Source: Cyclospora cayetanensis (lineage: Eukaryota > Apicomplexa > Conoidasida > Eucoccidiorida > Eimeriidae). Taken from it: a stretch of DNA of 64,000 bases. The translations under genes were made by a program, and so were the position numbers. The stretch covers positions 62,001-126,000 of the forward strand of contig NW_020312678.1 in the NCBI RefSeq assembly GCF_002999335.1, written 5' to 3'. This document shows positions 35,312 through 47,863 of the stretch, piece by piece (position 1 is the first letter of the stretch; each line of letters opens with the position of its first letter). The notes below the pieces were generated by a model. The model saw only the letters and a program-made list of their open reading frames with translations. It was not told the origin of the DNA and made no database searches.

Positions 35312-36284
35312 AGGCGGGGGTCAAGGTCGCTCGCCGCTGCAGTCCGCAAATGCTGCAGCAGATTCTGTGTGTTGGCGCTGGCTTCCACGCCTCATTTGAG
35401 ACAAAGATGCGGTTCAATATTGACTGGAATTGGGGAAACAAGGAAAACTTCCCCGCGCAGTACTCGGGGGTGTGTGCATGCCGTCCGTGCGGCGAAGGGC
35501 TTGAGTGCCTCCAGGGCGGAAGGCGACGTTCTGGGGAGGTCCAAGTCACATGACACTCCAATCCTTTCCTTAGCCTTCAGCCCCGATGAAGTCACTATTT
35601 GCAACACTCAAGTAAGGCTTTTGTGCTGCTCTGTTAGAGATCCCGAATGGCCTCTAATGCGGCTGGGTGGGCCCCAGAACCCCTGAACGAGCGCGACGGG
35701 TGGTGTGGGGCCCTTGATCGGTGTTTGGTGCCCTTGCCTGTGCTGCTTTCCCTTACAGATAAGCTCTCAGGCCCTTTGCAGGATCTTCGCGTTCATTTGT
35801 TGCCTTTAGCCTGGAGGGCAGCCTCCTGCCTCATGCTACCTTGGAGAGGCCCTGGGGGGCCCCCCGTCAACAGCACCTGCACATATCCTTCCGATTGCCC
35901 GAGAGAGCATGAGCTGGTGAGTTGTGCGATTTTCTCTCTAGAGAAGCAGCAACAGCTTCAGCACCAGATTCCGCAGTAACAACGCCTCGCACTCTTGCCA
36001 GCCGGAAGAGGCGCTGCAGCACCTGCACCGACGTGCAACACTGATGGCCAAACCAGTTGCACCCGCGGGCGAAGAATTCAAGAGAACCTGCAGCTGTGGC
36101 ATTCGACCGTTAGCGTGATTTTTGCTGCAGGCTTTTTGGGGGGGCCCCTTCTGCCCCTACCGAGGCTCCCGCCAATACGGATAAGGCGCTTCCGGAGTTG
36201 CCTCCGGGACTACAAACCCTCCCGCCTCGTGAGGCTCACCTCATAGCAGTGAAAGCGAAGTGTGCTTGGATTAGAGCTTTATAG
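35261..36284 (+). CDS. Unknown four-exon protein, possible N-terminal signal
   Basis: Proposed exons 35261-35611, 35810-35916, 35956-36108 and 36131-36284 give 254 residues with all phases matching. The first residues (MLPLQRT then a run of nine Leu from a CTG tract, then VRRGSRSLAAAVRK) could be a signal peptide or a mitochondrial presequence. Later parts read as ordinary soluble protein: PEEALQHLHRRATLMAKPVA, EFKRTCSCGIR and PREAHLIAVKAKCAWIRAL at the C-terminus. The introns are short (39 and 22 bases for the last two), and the 22-base one is unusually short, so an exon boundary there may be wrong. No family is recognised. The next gene begins only 235 bases downstream on the same strand. 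Confidence 0.4.
35281..35308. repeat. CTG trinucleotide tract
   Basis: An uninterrupted CTG run of nine units. On the plus strand it encodes poly-Leu in the proposed signal region of the adjacent hypothetical gene; on the minus strand it would read CAG. Pure tracts like this are prone to length change. Confidence 0.95.
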
Positions 36285-36518
36285 ATGGGAGCCACGAGCA
36301 CTGCAGCAGTTGAAGCAGCGTATCTACGCGCAGATTTGCACTGGTAGACGCGCGCCCATAAAAGCCGAAGGAAGAAGGCTCTGCCAACAACGAGTCCTTT
36401 TGCCGATGCGCCTTCGCATGCAAGGGGGGCGTGGTCTGTTATGCATGCTCGAGTTTAACAGGACTGTGCTTTCCACATCGCACCTTCGTGTGCTGCAGCG
36501 CCTGCTCCGAAGGGCGTC

Positions 36519-37780
36519 ATGGTTTCTTCGGCCCCCTTCACCGGCTTTAGTGAGCCTCCCCCTTCTCCCCCCGTATCGACAGGGGCCTCCCGGGGATCCA
36601 GTGCTCCATTTTCTTTCTCTCCGTCCACAAAGGGCATTGACTACAACAGTGAGGACTTCTCCAAGTACACGTGAGACTACCTTCCCGTGCTATCGCTTTC
36701 TTGCTGCCAGCGAATGCGCAACGCTGCCCATTGTGATGTGCTTCTTCTGCTCATGATATAGCAGTGGACGCGTTCTACTCGTGTACTGCTGATGTTGCGC
36801 TTTTTGCGACTCTGTCGGAAGAAGCCACAGATAGTTGTCGCAGCGTGAAAACACCGCCCATGCGTCTTGCTCCCCAGCGGCGTGTATTTTTGTCTGCTGC
36901 CCCGTATTGTTCGGTTGTTCCCTTTGTAGGTCACCGTACAACGAGAGCCCTGGCATCAACGATCCTCACTTCGCGGCGGAGTACATCTCGCGGGCTGACA
37001 AAAAGCCCTCATGGTTGGATGAACACGTCACCAACCCCCGCCTGAGAGGCTGCATCGATGCCGTAAAGATGGGCATGAAGATGGTGCGACCTCTTTTTTT
37101 GCTCATCCTCTGCGCCGCGGGCGCTTCCTTACTTTGGTCTTTTGCTGTTGCGCCGCTGTGCCTCGTCTGTCTGGTCGTCGTCTCCCTTCGTAGCTCCCTC
37201 TTTGCAGACGCGCATGTGTGCCTCTTTTCACGTGGCACGATTAAGTGGCTCCTATACTCGTGCTGCCTTCGCTTGTGACTTTCAGGGCTGCGCCGTTGGT
37301 GGTATTTTTGGAGGCCTCACGGGCACCTATGCGGCTATAACGAATAGGAACTTCCTCATCCTCCCTCTTTCAATGGTAAACCCTAACCTTCAAGCGTGCC
37401 TGGCGGCAGACAGGGATAGGCACAACATGTGAAGGGGCTAGATGAAGGGATACGGAAGGGCAAAATGCGGCAGTAGCGGCGCACACCACACACAGAGCAC
37501 CTTTAACGACTCAAATCTTTGCAGGAAAACCCACAAGCAGGCCAACACTGCAGAAAGGCTTCAATGGTTTCTTCTGGAGTGTTCGCAGGTGGGGGGTGCA
37601 CTTTCGTTCGGCTTCTTCCTGGGTTGTGGTATGATTATTCGCTGCGACGAACCTCGGGGTTCTCGTAAGTTCCAGGGGCCCTGGGTCTTCCCTATGGCCC
37701 CAGGGTACACCTACAGGGCCTCCTCTACTCTAGGCCTACCCTCTCAGACCCTCTCCAGTTATACCGATGGTAAGCACTGA
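36519..37780 (+). CDS. Romo1/Mgr2-like mitochondrial inner-membrane protein
   Basis: Exons 36519-36670, 36930-37083, 37286-37375 and 37589 onward. The phases match, and the junctions fall inside a conserved domain: RLRGCIDAVKMGMKM, then GCAVGGIFGGLTGTYAAI, then VGGALSFGFFLGCGMIIRC. This is the Romo1/Mgr2 pattern of two glycine-rich membrane helices with GxxxG spacing, ending in a conserved (I)RC. Yeast Mgr2 is a lateral gatekeeper of the TIM23 presequence translocase, so a role in mitochondrial protein import is the likely function. About 80 residues of Ser/Pro-rich sequence precede the domain, longer than in yeast or animals. The 3' end is unclear: the frame runs to a stop at 37780 (195 residues), but GTAAGT at 37665 and GTAAGC just before the stop are both good donors in the same phase, so a further exon may exist. 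Confidence 0.8.
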
Positions 37781-40707
37781 CGGGCGTAGATTAGCAATTT
37801 CACTGCTGGTCTTCAGACCACAGTGTTTCACATAGACCCTTGTGGGGCTCTTCCGCCACCGTGGCACTGCCCCTGTCCCTGGCACGGTGAGGGTATGAGA
37901 GAGGGCCTGCGTAGCTGGATGACAGGCCCACAGTGAGGCTTGCCGTTAACGCATGCGGCTTCGCCAGCGGCTGCGCATACCCACCATTTTCGTTAGGGAG
38001 ATGTTTCGACGGGGAAGAAAGTGCAAGGATGCGTAGAAGGTTACTCTACATGCGTCCCCTGGCAGCAAGATGTTTCATGACACACCTGCAGGGGTGCTAG
38101 AAAACCGAAGAAAAGAGGCTGGGGAGAGACCGCTACACACGCTACAATAGAATACATAGTTAAGCACTTGGGCCTGTCAAAGATACTGCCACTTGAGGAC
38201 CTGAGTATCGCATGGGGGGATTTCACATCGGCCCTTTAGTACCCCATATTTGTGCTTGTTTATCTAAAACGGGATCGGTACAGCTGCCAGGCACTATATA
38301 GCAACCTAAACCGCGGGCCACAATGCCCACAGGTACGGTTCTGCGTAAGCAGAGAGAGGGCGCCTGCGCAGACAAGGATGGCAGAAAAACACGTAACGCA
38401 CGGAGAAAGCACCAAGCAACGAGGCCTTGCAACAGCTCTTCCCAACCAACGACCGAACTCAGGGGGCTGCTGCTGCGGCACTGCACGTGAGTGCTGCCAC
38501 AGCAGCTTCGTTTCTTCCATATAACAAAATTTCGTTGGCCCTAGCCTGCGGTCATGTAGAATATATTTCGCTGCGTCGATTCCTTCGCAGCGCACCTTAC
38601 ATCCCTGCAAGATGGGCCAGGGCATCTGTGAAAGGAGGGGCATATCTAGGAGTGCTTCACGTGCAACGTCAATTCTTGTGGCAACCCGACACCTCCGGGG
38701 CCCCTAAAGTGCCTCTAAATCCCCACGCAGGGGGCATAAAGAATGGGGTCCCTTCGAACCCTTCAATGCTTTGCACTGAGAGCTAAGCCGGGTAGTAACC
38801 CTTGGCAAAGAGCAAGAAATTTAGACTCATGTGTCTTTAGCCCTGTATATGTTTAGATAAAGTGTAGTATAAAGCAGAGACGTATTATATTCAAGTGCCG
38901 TGTTCAGACACAAGATTCCTATACTAGCAACCAAAGAGCACATTTCTTGTGAACGAGCACAGCCCATTGCAGACTGTCCCACTTGGCGCCGTGCAGGGAA
39001 CGAAAGCATTCTTGCAGAGTGCAACGACACCTTAATTCACATTGTACGATCTTTCAAGTAAAGTACTGACTCAGATACTACTGAAGCTGGTGTCGGACAC
39101 CTAGACTGGTGCTCAGATGCATTTCAGGAAGTGACTGCATCAATGGAAGAGCCTTCTAGGCAGGCAGCCGAACGGTGGGGCGTCGGAGCAGAAGAGCGCC
39201 ACCAACCTAATCTGTAGTGTCTTGAGCACTACATTGTTGGAACCGGGTGAAGGCGCTACTTGGAGGTCTGCGAACAGATGAAACTGTCTGGTTCTGAGGC
39301 TCTTGATGCTAATTTTATAGAATTACCTAGCTATAACAGAGCAGCAAAATTGGGCAGGGGCTTTCTCGCTGCCTTCAGATATCCCCATGGTTTCACAACT
39401 ACTCTTCAGCGCCCAATTCAGCTGGAATATATTCATTTTGTCGGCGACTACTTCGTCCTGGGGAAACATATTTGGGTTAAAGGCCTTCCTATGTTATGGC
39501 TGTTTAAAACACTACTTCAACGGATTTTACTTGAAGTCGCCATAGTATCTAGTCACATGTGTACTGCCCGTCCCTACATTGTGAGCATCGTTGAGTCGTC
39601 CGGATCTGAGCAGCGAGAAACGTGCCTTAACATTATGCAGCATATTGCTGGGATATCTTATCCAACGACTCTGTAGAGGCGCCAAGCTTTACCTAGGCAT
39701 TTCAGTATTGCAGAGTAACATCAAGTTTATGGAACATCATGAATTCCCTTACTTACTTGTCGGTTGTATTTTCTGCTTGTTTCACTGCGTGATAATCCCC
39801 GTATACACAGAATCATATCTGTGGATTTGGGCCTAGTTTCAAAGCGCAGCTGGGTAAGGATCCTCGTAGCGCTCAGACGGTGCAACAACTCACTGTCTAG
39901 CCGGCACTTTCCCCGCATGCCAGATTCCTATGTGGTAATGACAAGGAGCAGAGAGGAGCTACTAGAACAGAAGTCTGCTAACGGGAAGAGGGACAACAGG
40001 AGTGCGATTTGCTGCACCTTAAATCCACTAAGGGTAATCGCAGCTAGTTACATGCCGCATTTGGCTCACACGCTAACAGCATTGAGCCTTATTGCACTAA
40101 TCTGGCACCACTGTGCAGTAAGTAAGTTGTACTAAGATAGAACCAAAGTTTCCAACTCTTTTCCAATTCTTACTTAAATGTGAATCTGGTAGTAGAGCGT
40201 GCCTGTTGTGTAGCTCCGCCTGCTCCAGCTACGGGTTCTGCTCGCAACACAAAGCATCCTCTTGCTCATTCGATCCAGCGAGATGTAATAAAGACCATGA
40301 ATAAGGTACAAAGGTTATTCCTATCTTGTCATACGGCAAAGGGTATAGAAATGCGCCCCAGCTGGCTTAAGTTCGGCACTGAGGCTCTATTACGACCCTT
40401 CGTTGTGCGTGGTCGTGCACTAAATCTTGAAATTCACACTCCGTGCCTTCCAAGCACACGTGTACAGCTTATAACAAACTTATCTAAGAAATATTTGTCT
40501 TCATCTTACAACTGCCACACAAGAAATGTATTCAAACAACGCCATGAGCCGCCTCGGTGGCCCCACATGGCAAGTGGGCCATGTGTGCAGGCTCTCGTGT
40601 AGATCCTGGCAATTCAGGCGACTTTGCAGCCATTGCCTCTTTATGGAATCAATTCACAGGGTTTCGTGCTAGCAGTTGTTGCACATTTCTGCTTGCATTA
40701 GTCCAAG
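37781..40707. other. Gene-poor stretch, possible SAG relic at its right end
   Basis: No intact gene is visible. At about 39.95-40.14 kb a plus-strand frame reads NRSAICCTLNPL and ends in a hydrophobic tail (HTLTALSLIALIW), faintly like the last cysteine motif and GPI signal of the SAG protein further right. This could be a decayed copy or chance. The remainder carries stops in all frames. Confidence 0.35.
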
Positions 40708-41970
40708 ATGGTGCCGATCAAGTCCCTCTCTGCCAGCAGCGCCTCAATGCTGCTCCTGGCCAGCGCAAGCCTGCAGCTGCAAAACTGCGCTGTAGAATCT
40801 GCGCCATATTCAGTAGCATTTGGTACTCCTTTACCCTTAAGTTCAGGTGGTGTTTTGCCTATGAATAGAGGGGGTTGTTCGTTTTGAATTTACTCCTAGG
40901 GGCTAAGCAGGTTTCAAGATCTCGTAGAACAACCGGTACTGAGGTACATTGTATTGCGTGCCAGGTATTCTCGAGTTGAGACGCTTGCTTGAATGATTCG
41001 CTTTGACTTGATATTTGTTGGATCGTATGATTTTGGGCAGGCATGGAAGGTGCTTGCTTGGACGAGATCAACAACGCCCGCTTGGCAGCTGGACTAAATG
41101 GCTTTACACAGGCAGCCGAAAGCGACTTACAAAGTCGCCTGCCAGATAATACATATATTGACACCTGGGAGCCTGTATGCGAAGCTTTGCTTCGAGTGAG
41201 CTCTTCTGACCGCCACTTCATTACTGTCGCTTAGCACATTGACACCGCTGCACATCAGAAATGTGTTGCGGCCTCCTTCCTGCGTGTTTCAGACTGGCAC
41301 AAAAACAGTTCACTCTGCACGTACAAGCATTTCAAGGTTCAAAGAAGGCTCATATGCATTTGCGTTTCAAAGTTCCCCCGACCCCGATTGCAGTGTCATT
41401 GTGAAGAAGTGGAAGTCTGCACACTCTAACTTCAGTGGCCGCCCCCCGACGAGGAGCGCTAACCCTGAGCTATACAAGAAGCAAGCCAATGTTTCGTTTG
41501 TGGCCTTGTATAATCCTGCACCCGATGCCACTGCAGACTGCCGAACCGTCATCTGCACTGAAACTAACCCGCTGAGCAGTGCGGTGCCGCTAGAGGGACA
41601 ACCACTTGTCCGCGTATTTTCTACAGAGGAAGACGAAGAACAAGAAGAAGTAGTGCCTGAAGAAAAAGATGCAGGGGAAATTACTGAAAGGAAGGGCTAC
41701 GCGCTGCTGTGCATGACGACGCCTGATGCATTGGCCAATGACGATGCTCCCCCATTTACGTAAGCTGATCCTGCAATGTTCTGCCTGCTCTTGGCATTCC
41801 ATTGCATCCTGATGAGTTTGTGGTGGATTACACTCTGTTTGTGATGGCAAATGATGTGCAGGGAGTCTAAATGGAGCAAGATCACTACGTCCATCTTGAA
41901 TTCCTCATCGGTCACACTTCCGAGTCTTCTGGTTCTTGCCACGGCAGCGATTGACTTTGCTTTAGTGTAA
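40708..41970 (+). CDS. Eimeria SAG-family (TA4-type) GPI-anchored surface antigen
   Basis: Four exons, 40708-40846, 41041-41195, 41293-41759 and 41862-41970, giving 289 residues with all phases consistent. Exon 1 encodes a signal peptide (SMLLLASASLQLQ). The ectodomain has the family's six cysteines: ACLDEINNARLAAGL, TWEPVCEALLR, DPDCSVIVKKWKSAH, VSFVALYNPAPDATADC with RTVIC, and YALLCMTTPDAL. An acidic Glu-rich segment (TEEDEEQEEVVPEEKDAG) sits between the fifth and sixth cysteines. The last exon codes a Ser-rich spacer and a hydrophobic end (LPSLLVLATAAIDFALV), as expected for GPI addition. SAG proteins coat sporozoites and merozoites of Eimeria and are thought to help host-cell contact; they belong to large multigene families. 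Family-typical intron positions and the clear motif order make me confident of the class. Stage of expression cannot be told from sequence. Confidence 0.88.
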
Positions 41971-44900
41971 TGTCTTATGAAAGCACCGATCATGTTGGAT
42001 ATATACACTATACTACAGGTTTCCCCATGCAGTACTAAATGCACCTGCTTAGGGGGCTTTATTGCACACTCCAGCTGTCTAGAAGTGCACTGTATCATAA
42101 CCGCTCTTTATATTGCTGTACCACCTGACTGCTTTCATTCAGCATAGGGAGCGGACATGCAGCTTATTCCACCCTATGTACCACTACGTTCTTTTTGAGT
42201 GATAGTCCTACATGAGACACGAAAGTTGGACCCTGACTGGAATACCTGGTGCATGCTTGTCGAAAAATGGAAAGCATCAAGAGGGGATATCCACAGAATG
42301 TGGCCCTCTCGTAGAGGCGTGTCTGTATATGTATGGGGCAGGAAGCAACGATTTGTGTTAGCTGCAAGTGTTTTGGCAGCTACGTCAGCACATTCATTGG
42401 CCAGGAAACGATATGGAAGGAACATGTGCAATCGCCTTCTTCAAGGTGCCTTCTGCAGATAGACCTCGAAGATCTGCAAAGACTGTGCTCAGTACGTTCA
42501 ACGACTTGATTTGTATATTTGCTTTAGTGTTGACAGCATTTACTGATGAGTCATCTGCATGAAAGTTCGTGCTCTCCTAAGCATAGTTACCCTTTGCAAT
42601 GTTTTGAACAACATTGTTTCCCCTATCAAAGGAGCTGCTCTGCCAACATAGTTGGGCCTTTAACTAATGCATGTACACACTATTTACAATCTTGATCTTA
42701 CTTTCCTTAGATATCAGGTTGTATCTATTGGGCAGAGCTGCTCGCTGCACTGCGGTGGTGCACCATGCCTGCGTTATTAACTAAAGCCTCAACCGTATGC
42801 CTGTAGCTTTTGGCACTCACTATGGCACAGATTTTTTGACATGCATCCAACGCTGCAATTCAGGCTTAAGCATTGACTCAAATATTTTTTCTGCCCCTAA
42901 TTGCTTAGTGTCTTGTACCTGGTAGTGGACCCTCAATTCTTAAGGGCGTGAAAATCTTAGTGTGCCTGTGTGGCACACCAAGGTATCTGCGTTTCCGCAC
43001 TTCAAAGGGTCTCCAGACGTCGACGACATGTGCCCATTCGAGGATGGTGGTGGAAAGGAACACACTAGCGGGACGGCGCGAGAAGGGGAGAAGGTGCAGT
43101 CCATCCCTGGAAACTGGCACAAAGCGGGGGCCGCAACTTAGCTACAAAGTTGTGGATAGGCGCAGCATGCACCTAGCGGTGAAATACAATCGAAAAATAT
43201 CGTTGATGTTCGTGTACACACGTGCCTGCCACAAGCTGGAACGTTGCTAAGTAGTTTTGTCCTCTAATCGCACTACTTTGATGAGAACTCTCTCAAACCG
43301 TACTGTAAGTGCTGAAACGAAATTCGACTACGAGCCTCTTCATAGCACCGTATCTGGGCATGGAAGCATTGAGCTTATATCCAGTTTTCCGGAATATTAG
43401 GAGCCCAGTGATGTCCCTGCAGACGGACCAGTTGCCGTGCCATGTCACATTTCACAAGGTTATTGGCTGCCTGACCTCATCGATATCTGGGGGCATAAAA
43501 GCGGTGAGACGAAATGCCCTGAGAAATCAATCAAGTACAATCACTTGCGGCAACAAACACGGTACTTTGTTTCCTGAAGGACAGTTGGATGCACCTCTAC
43601 GGTGATGTTATCGACACTGAGATTTGCGTGCATGCGTGCTCCTAATACTTGCACTGTTAATATCATACCTGCTTCCAGATTCCCCTGGTGTATAGCTTGT
43701 TGTGTGCAGATCTGTACACACAGATATTATAGGTGGCGATATGAAGTATTTTGAAGGCTGTCAACGGAATGGTGGTGTTACCTTGGTATGCTGCACGTAA
43801 CACTAGGATGTGAATTATGCAGGCTATACCGACCTCTGGTGTGAAAGAATCACTGCTTCCAGCATGCATCTCAAAGTACTACAAACACTTTGTGCTTGTT
43901 CAGATGTATTTATTGGTTGCTACACAAGTTAAGAGCGCTCCGAAAGAAGGCAGATACCTCAATCCCCATGGCTGCTAACTTTGTGCCTGGGTGAAGCGAG
44001 GTTTCGCAGAAACCAAATGGGATACGTTTCACCCCAAGCCGCCGTGAAGTCGAATCTCGGGAGCTCATGCAGTTATAATGCACCAGCTTCAATAATCAAA
44101 ACAGCAGTAAAGTATGTGTCTAGCCTGTGGTGTAGGGAACATCCTAGTATTTTACAAGCGTACTTTTATTCCCCAAGCATGTCACACTGACTAAAAGCAA
44201 ACGCTTTACCTCATCGAGTTGACTGAATTTCCACCAAGTGGATGACTAGTAAAAGTTTTGCTTCTACAAATGCTGCTCTAAGAAGGCATATCTGCTGATA
44301 ACGCTGGTGCTGAGCATGTAAACACGGCAACTTTCAATCGATGTACTTTTTCAGTGTCTCTTCCCAGTTTGCACCGCGTCGGAAAGTACCCAGCCACATG
44401 GATTGCATACGTTACACGCGTTTACAATCGCCAATCCACCGCCACAGGACCCATACTTGACTGTTACCGGTTGAAAAATACCAATGCTGCAGAAGATCTT
44501 CACTGTTTGGGGCACGACGAGGCCAACAAGACGCTTGAATTATCTTGCAGAGGCTAGGTGCCTTCGCCCAAGACAAAATTAAAGACCGAAGAGGAGAATA
44601 ATTCCAGCACAATGAACACCGCAGCCTCTCTGCCCAGAGTGGGTTTTTGATCAACAGTTGTGCTAAGGTTTTAGAGTCTGGTTATCCAGGATAGTTTCGG
44701 CCCAACCCTCTCAGATGCATAGTTGCTATTGAGCAATAGGGTGCTAAGAGCTTATAAATTCGCGAGTCCCCATAGAAACAGAGGATATTTTCTATGTTGC
44801 TCAGCTGACGGGTGCATCAAGGGTCACATCAAACCTGCACGAGATCAGCGTTTATTCCAAAATTCCGGAACTGCAGATCAACGAGGGGTGAGAACATCAC

Positions 44901-45314
44901 ATGATATCGAAAAAAGCCCCATGTGTATTTGCCCGTGACTTGGAGACTCCGGTTTTACCACTGAAAAACACGTGCGTGCTGCTCTCGAGAGGGCCACCTG
45001 TGGGGCAAACGCCCTCTTCAAAGCTATCCAAGGAGTTCGAGGTAAATGCAGGACAGAAAAACTTGAGGAACTACTTTGCGCCCAGATTCATTACGCGCTT
45101 TCCCTCATTCTTCAATTCTGGTAGCACAACGGGCAAAAACAACTAGCCCGGGGTGCGAGGGGCCCTCCTTCCACACCACTGCACCGTTGAGGCTCTGAGC
45201 CTTGTAGTACAGCTTTCTCGGCCCATTTCGAAGGTTTAGGATTACTTCAATTGGCTTCCTGACCCTGGCTAATGCGGATACTTTAGAGCAGAAGGCGCGA
45301 AGTGTGTCCGTACC
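41971..45314. other. Sparse region with possible SAG-like fragments
   Basis: No complete gene. Two plus-strand pieces recall parts of the SAG protein: 42199-42300 (DPDWNTWCMLVEKWKAS, compare DPDCSVIVKKWKSAH) and 44354-44557 (IAYVTRVYNRQSTATG, compare VSFVALYNPAPDATADC). They are separated by stops and lack a signal peptide or GPI end. I treat them as candidate relics only. The 3' part also holds the upstream region of TRM61. Confidence 0.3.
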
Positions 45315-47863
45315 ATGGGTGAGGCCGACGCTGTTAAAGGAATCCTCCCATCATCCGGTTGTTCGGGGGCTGATATCGTGGCGTACAAGATACAAAAGCA
45401 GCACCATGACCAAGCTGCAGATTACCCGAAAGAAGGAGATATGGTGATCCTCTATGGATCAAGAGATAATATCTTTTCCTGTGTACTCAAACAAGGTGGT
45501 GTTTGCCAAACACGGTTCGGCAACTTCGCCCATGGCGATATTTCCAAGACACCAATAGGGCACAAGGTGAGGAGGCTAACATTGACATCCAGTCAGGCAC
45601 CTCCAGAAAGCACTACCCTTGCTGACGTTGGAGCTTGGAAATTTGGCCGAGCACATTACTGCAGGTCGATGCTTGGCGCACTATCCACGCACTTTTTGGA
45701 CTCCGTCATGTAATGTGGCTGTCCAAAGGAATATCTTGAATGGGTATGCTCTGTGGGATGCTTAGGTGTACGACAAGCACAATGGCAAGTGGCTGGTGGT
45801 CCTGCGTCCAACTCCCGACCTGCATACTCTGGCCCTCCGACACCGAACACAAATCATTGTGAGCATGTGCCTCTTCCCTACACTTTACTTCCTTCTTTTA
45901 TACATTTAGGTGTGTTTGGCAAGTCTAGGATCAAGAGCTCGGTGTGTGTTTATGCGCAGTATCACGCGGACATCTCGTTGATTCTGAGCCTCCTACACGT
46001 CCGGCCCGGGAAAACTATTATTGAAGCGGGTATCGCTCTTGCACTGCTCAGCATAGTAATGTGCATGTTGCCATTGTAGTTGCCGCTGAGGCTTGTGCCG
46101 CTGTGCTTTCTCCCCGTGCCGTTGGCCGTTTGCGTCTGCCTCTCTAGATCTGCCCCAGAAGCCCAGTAGTTACAGAGGGGCCTCAGTGCACCAATCCAGT
46201 GCTTTCGTGTGCATCTAGACTAACCTCAAGACATACTGCTCACGCAAAAGTGTGGATTTGTTGCTTCCTTTTAATGCAGGAACTGGTTCGGGGTCTCTCT
46301 CGTTTTCTCTGGCGGCAGCGCTGCGGCCTGGAGGTCGTTTGTTCACTTTTGAATTCCACGAAAAAAGGTGGCAGGAGGCAAGGTAAGGAGTTTGAAATAA
46401 TGCTTGCATAGGCGCTTAGCTTTTGATCAAACCAATACTGCAGCGCCTCATGCTCTCCTCACAGGGAGCTCATTGATTTCACCTCACATAGGCAATGAAT
46501 TCGCTTACTGCTCATCTTATGCTCTTTGCCGTCATTTCTACAGTGTCCATATACACCTGCTGTCATTCATGTGCTCATGATAAATAGTGCATCCGTCGGG
46601 AAAAGTGCTGGTACGCGCATTTAAGGGCTTTGTCATCAGGACGGAATTCAAGCTTCTTGGTATTTCCGATGAGGTTGCATCTTTTCACCGTGACGTCTGT
46701 ACCGAAGGATTTTGCACGCAAACACCGGTAGCAGCAGAGGAAGGAGGGAAGCTCCCAGCTCCGTGTTCGGCTGACGGTGTGCTCCTTGACCTCCCTTCTC
46801 CATGGCTGGCGGTAAAATACGCAAATAAGGTCCTCAAGGTCAGCTGTGCCTGCCTCCCATGTGGATATCCTTCTGTCAGGAGACACGCTAGCCGGACTTG
46901 CTTTGTTGAAAAGCTAGTCTGAGGAATAGGTCTTTGTATAAACATTTGAAAATATCGGTCTGGTTTTTGTGTTTGGAATGCCTGTTACAGGGTGGAGGCC
47001 GCTTAGTGACGTTCTCCCCTTGTGTAGAGCAGCTGCATAGAACCCTTGCTGCTGCGCAGGAGCTTGGCTTTCAGGGTACGCTCCTCCTCATTCAGCTGCA
47101 GAAGGACTTAAGACAGCGCAGACACGAGCGTTGTTTGTATGTTGTGCATTTCCTTGGCCTCTGATAAGGTCTGCCAACGTTAGATTTGAAGCGTTCTTCC
47201 CGTCTATCCCATGCAGACTCAAGGGGACTGTGAGCGCCGCAGCGGGCAGTCACCATGAAATAATCGTTTTCGCCCCGTCCTCTGCATAGCTGGCAACAGA
47301 TTCACTGCTTCCCCCGAAGAGCGTTGCCACGTTGCTTCCGGCATGCCACGTGGGCCAAGTGGTGGCCATGTTTGTAACCCGATTTGTTGTATTGGATAGC
47401 TGTGCTGCGGGCTGTGCCTCTTTCGTCTACAGACTTCCAGGCCTTTGAAGTTCTTGCCAAACCATGGGGAGCCTGCGTCTCCCGCGCTACCCATGAGCAG
47501 CCACGGAAGCAAGAGAAAAAGAGGAAGAGAGATGCATCCGCTGAAGCACGCCGCCAGGCAGAGAGTGATGATGAAGCGCAGGTGACACAAGAGAACCAGC
47601 AGCCTCAGGGTAGCTCATTCCCTGTCCTTCTATCTCATTTCTTGCAGCAGCCTCTTCCACATTCCCTTAGTGGAAGTACTGTGCCTGCAGCTGCAGCAGG
47701 TGCCAGTTCAGTAGCCGCTGCATCAGCAGCGGGAAACGTTTCCCTTGAAGATGCGCTTCGCGTCAGTAGCTATCATTATCAATTGCCTATGAAAGGGCAC
47801 ACGGGATATGTGGCCGTCTGTATCAGGCCCAGCGAGGATGAATCGTTGCAGCCACTTCCATGA
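45315..47863 (+). CDS. TRM61: tRNA (adenine-58-N1)-methyltransferase catalytic subunit TRM61
   Basis: Seven exons, 45315-45566, 45766-45858, 45960-46029, 46280-46382, 46640-46838, 46991-47075 and 47433-47863; 410 residues, every junction in phase. The N-terminal beta domain has [15 protein letters not shown] and QTRFGNF. The catalytic domain follows: [23 protein letters not shown] motif I EAGTGSGS (residues 137-144), [14 protein letters not shown], the catalytic DLPSPW motif, [19 protein letters not shown], and [17 protein letters not shown] spanning the last intron. The end [11 protein letters not shown] is also typical. TRM61 with TRM6 forms the m1A58 methyltransferase that stabilises nuclear tRNA, including initiator tRNA. 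The last exon carries a basic linker ([12 protein letters not shown]) and an Ala-rich insertion. A 38-base in-frame intron within the last exon (GTAGCT to TTGCAG) is possible. Confidence 0.93.
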
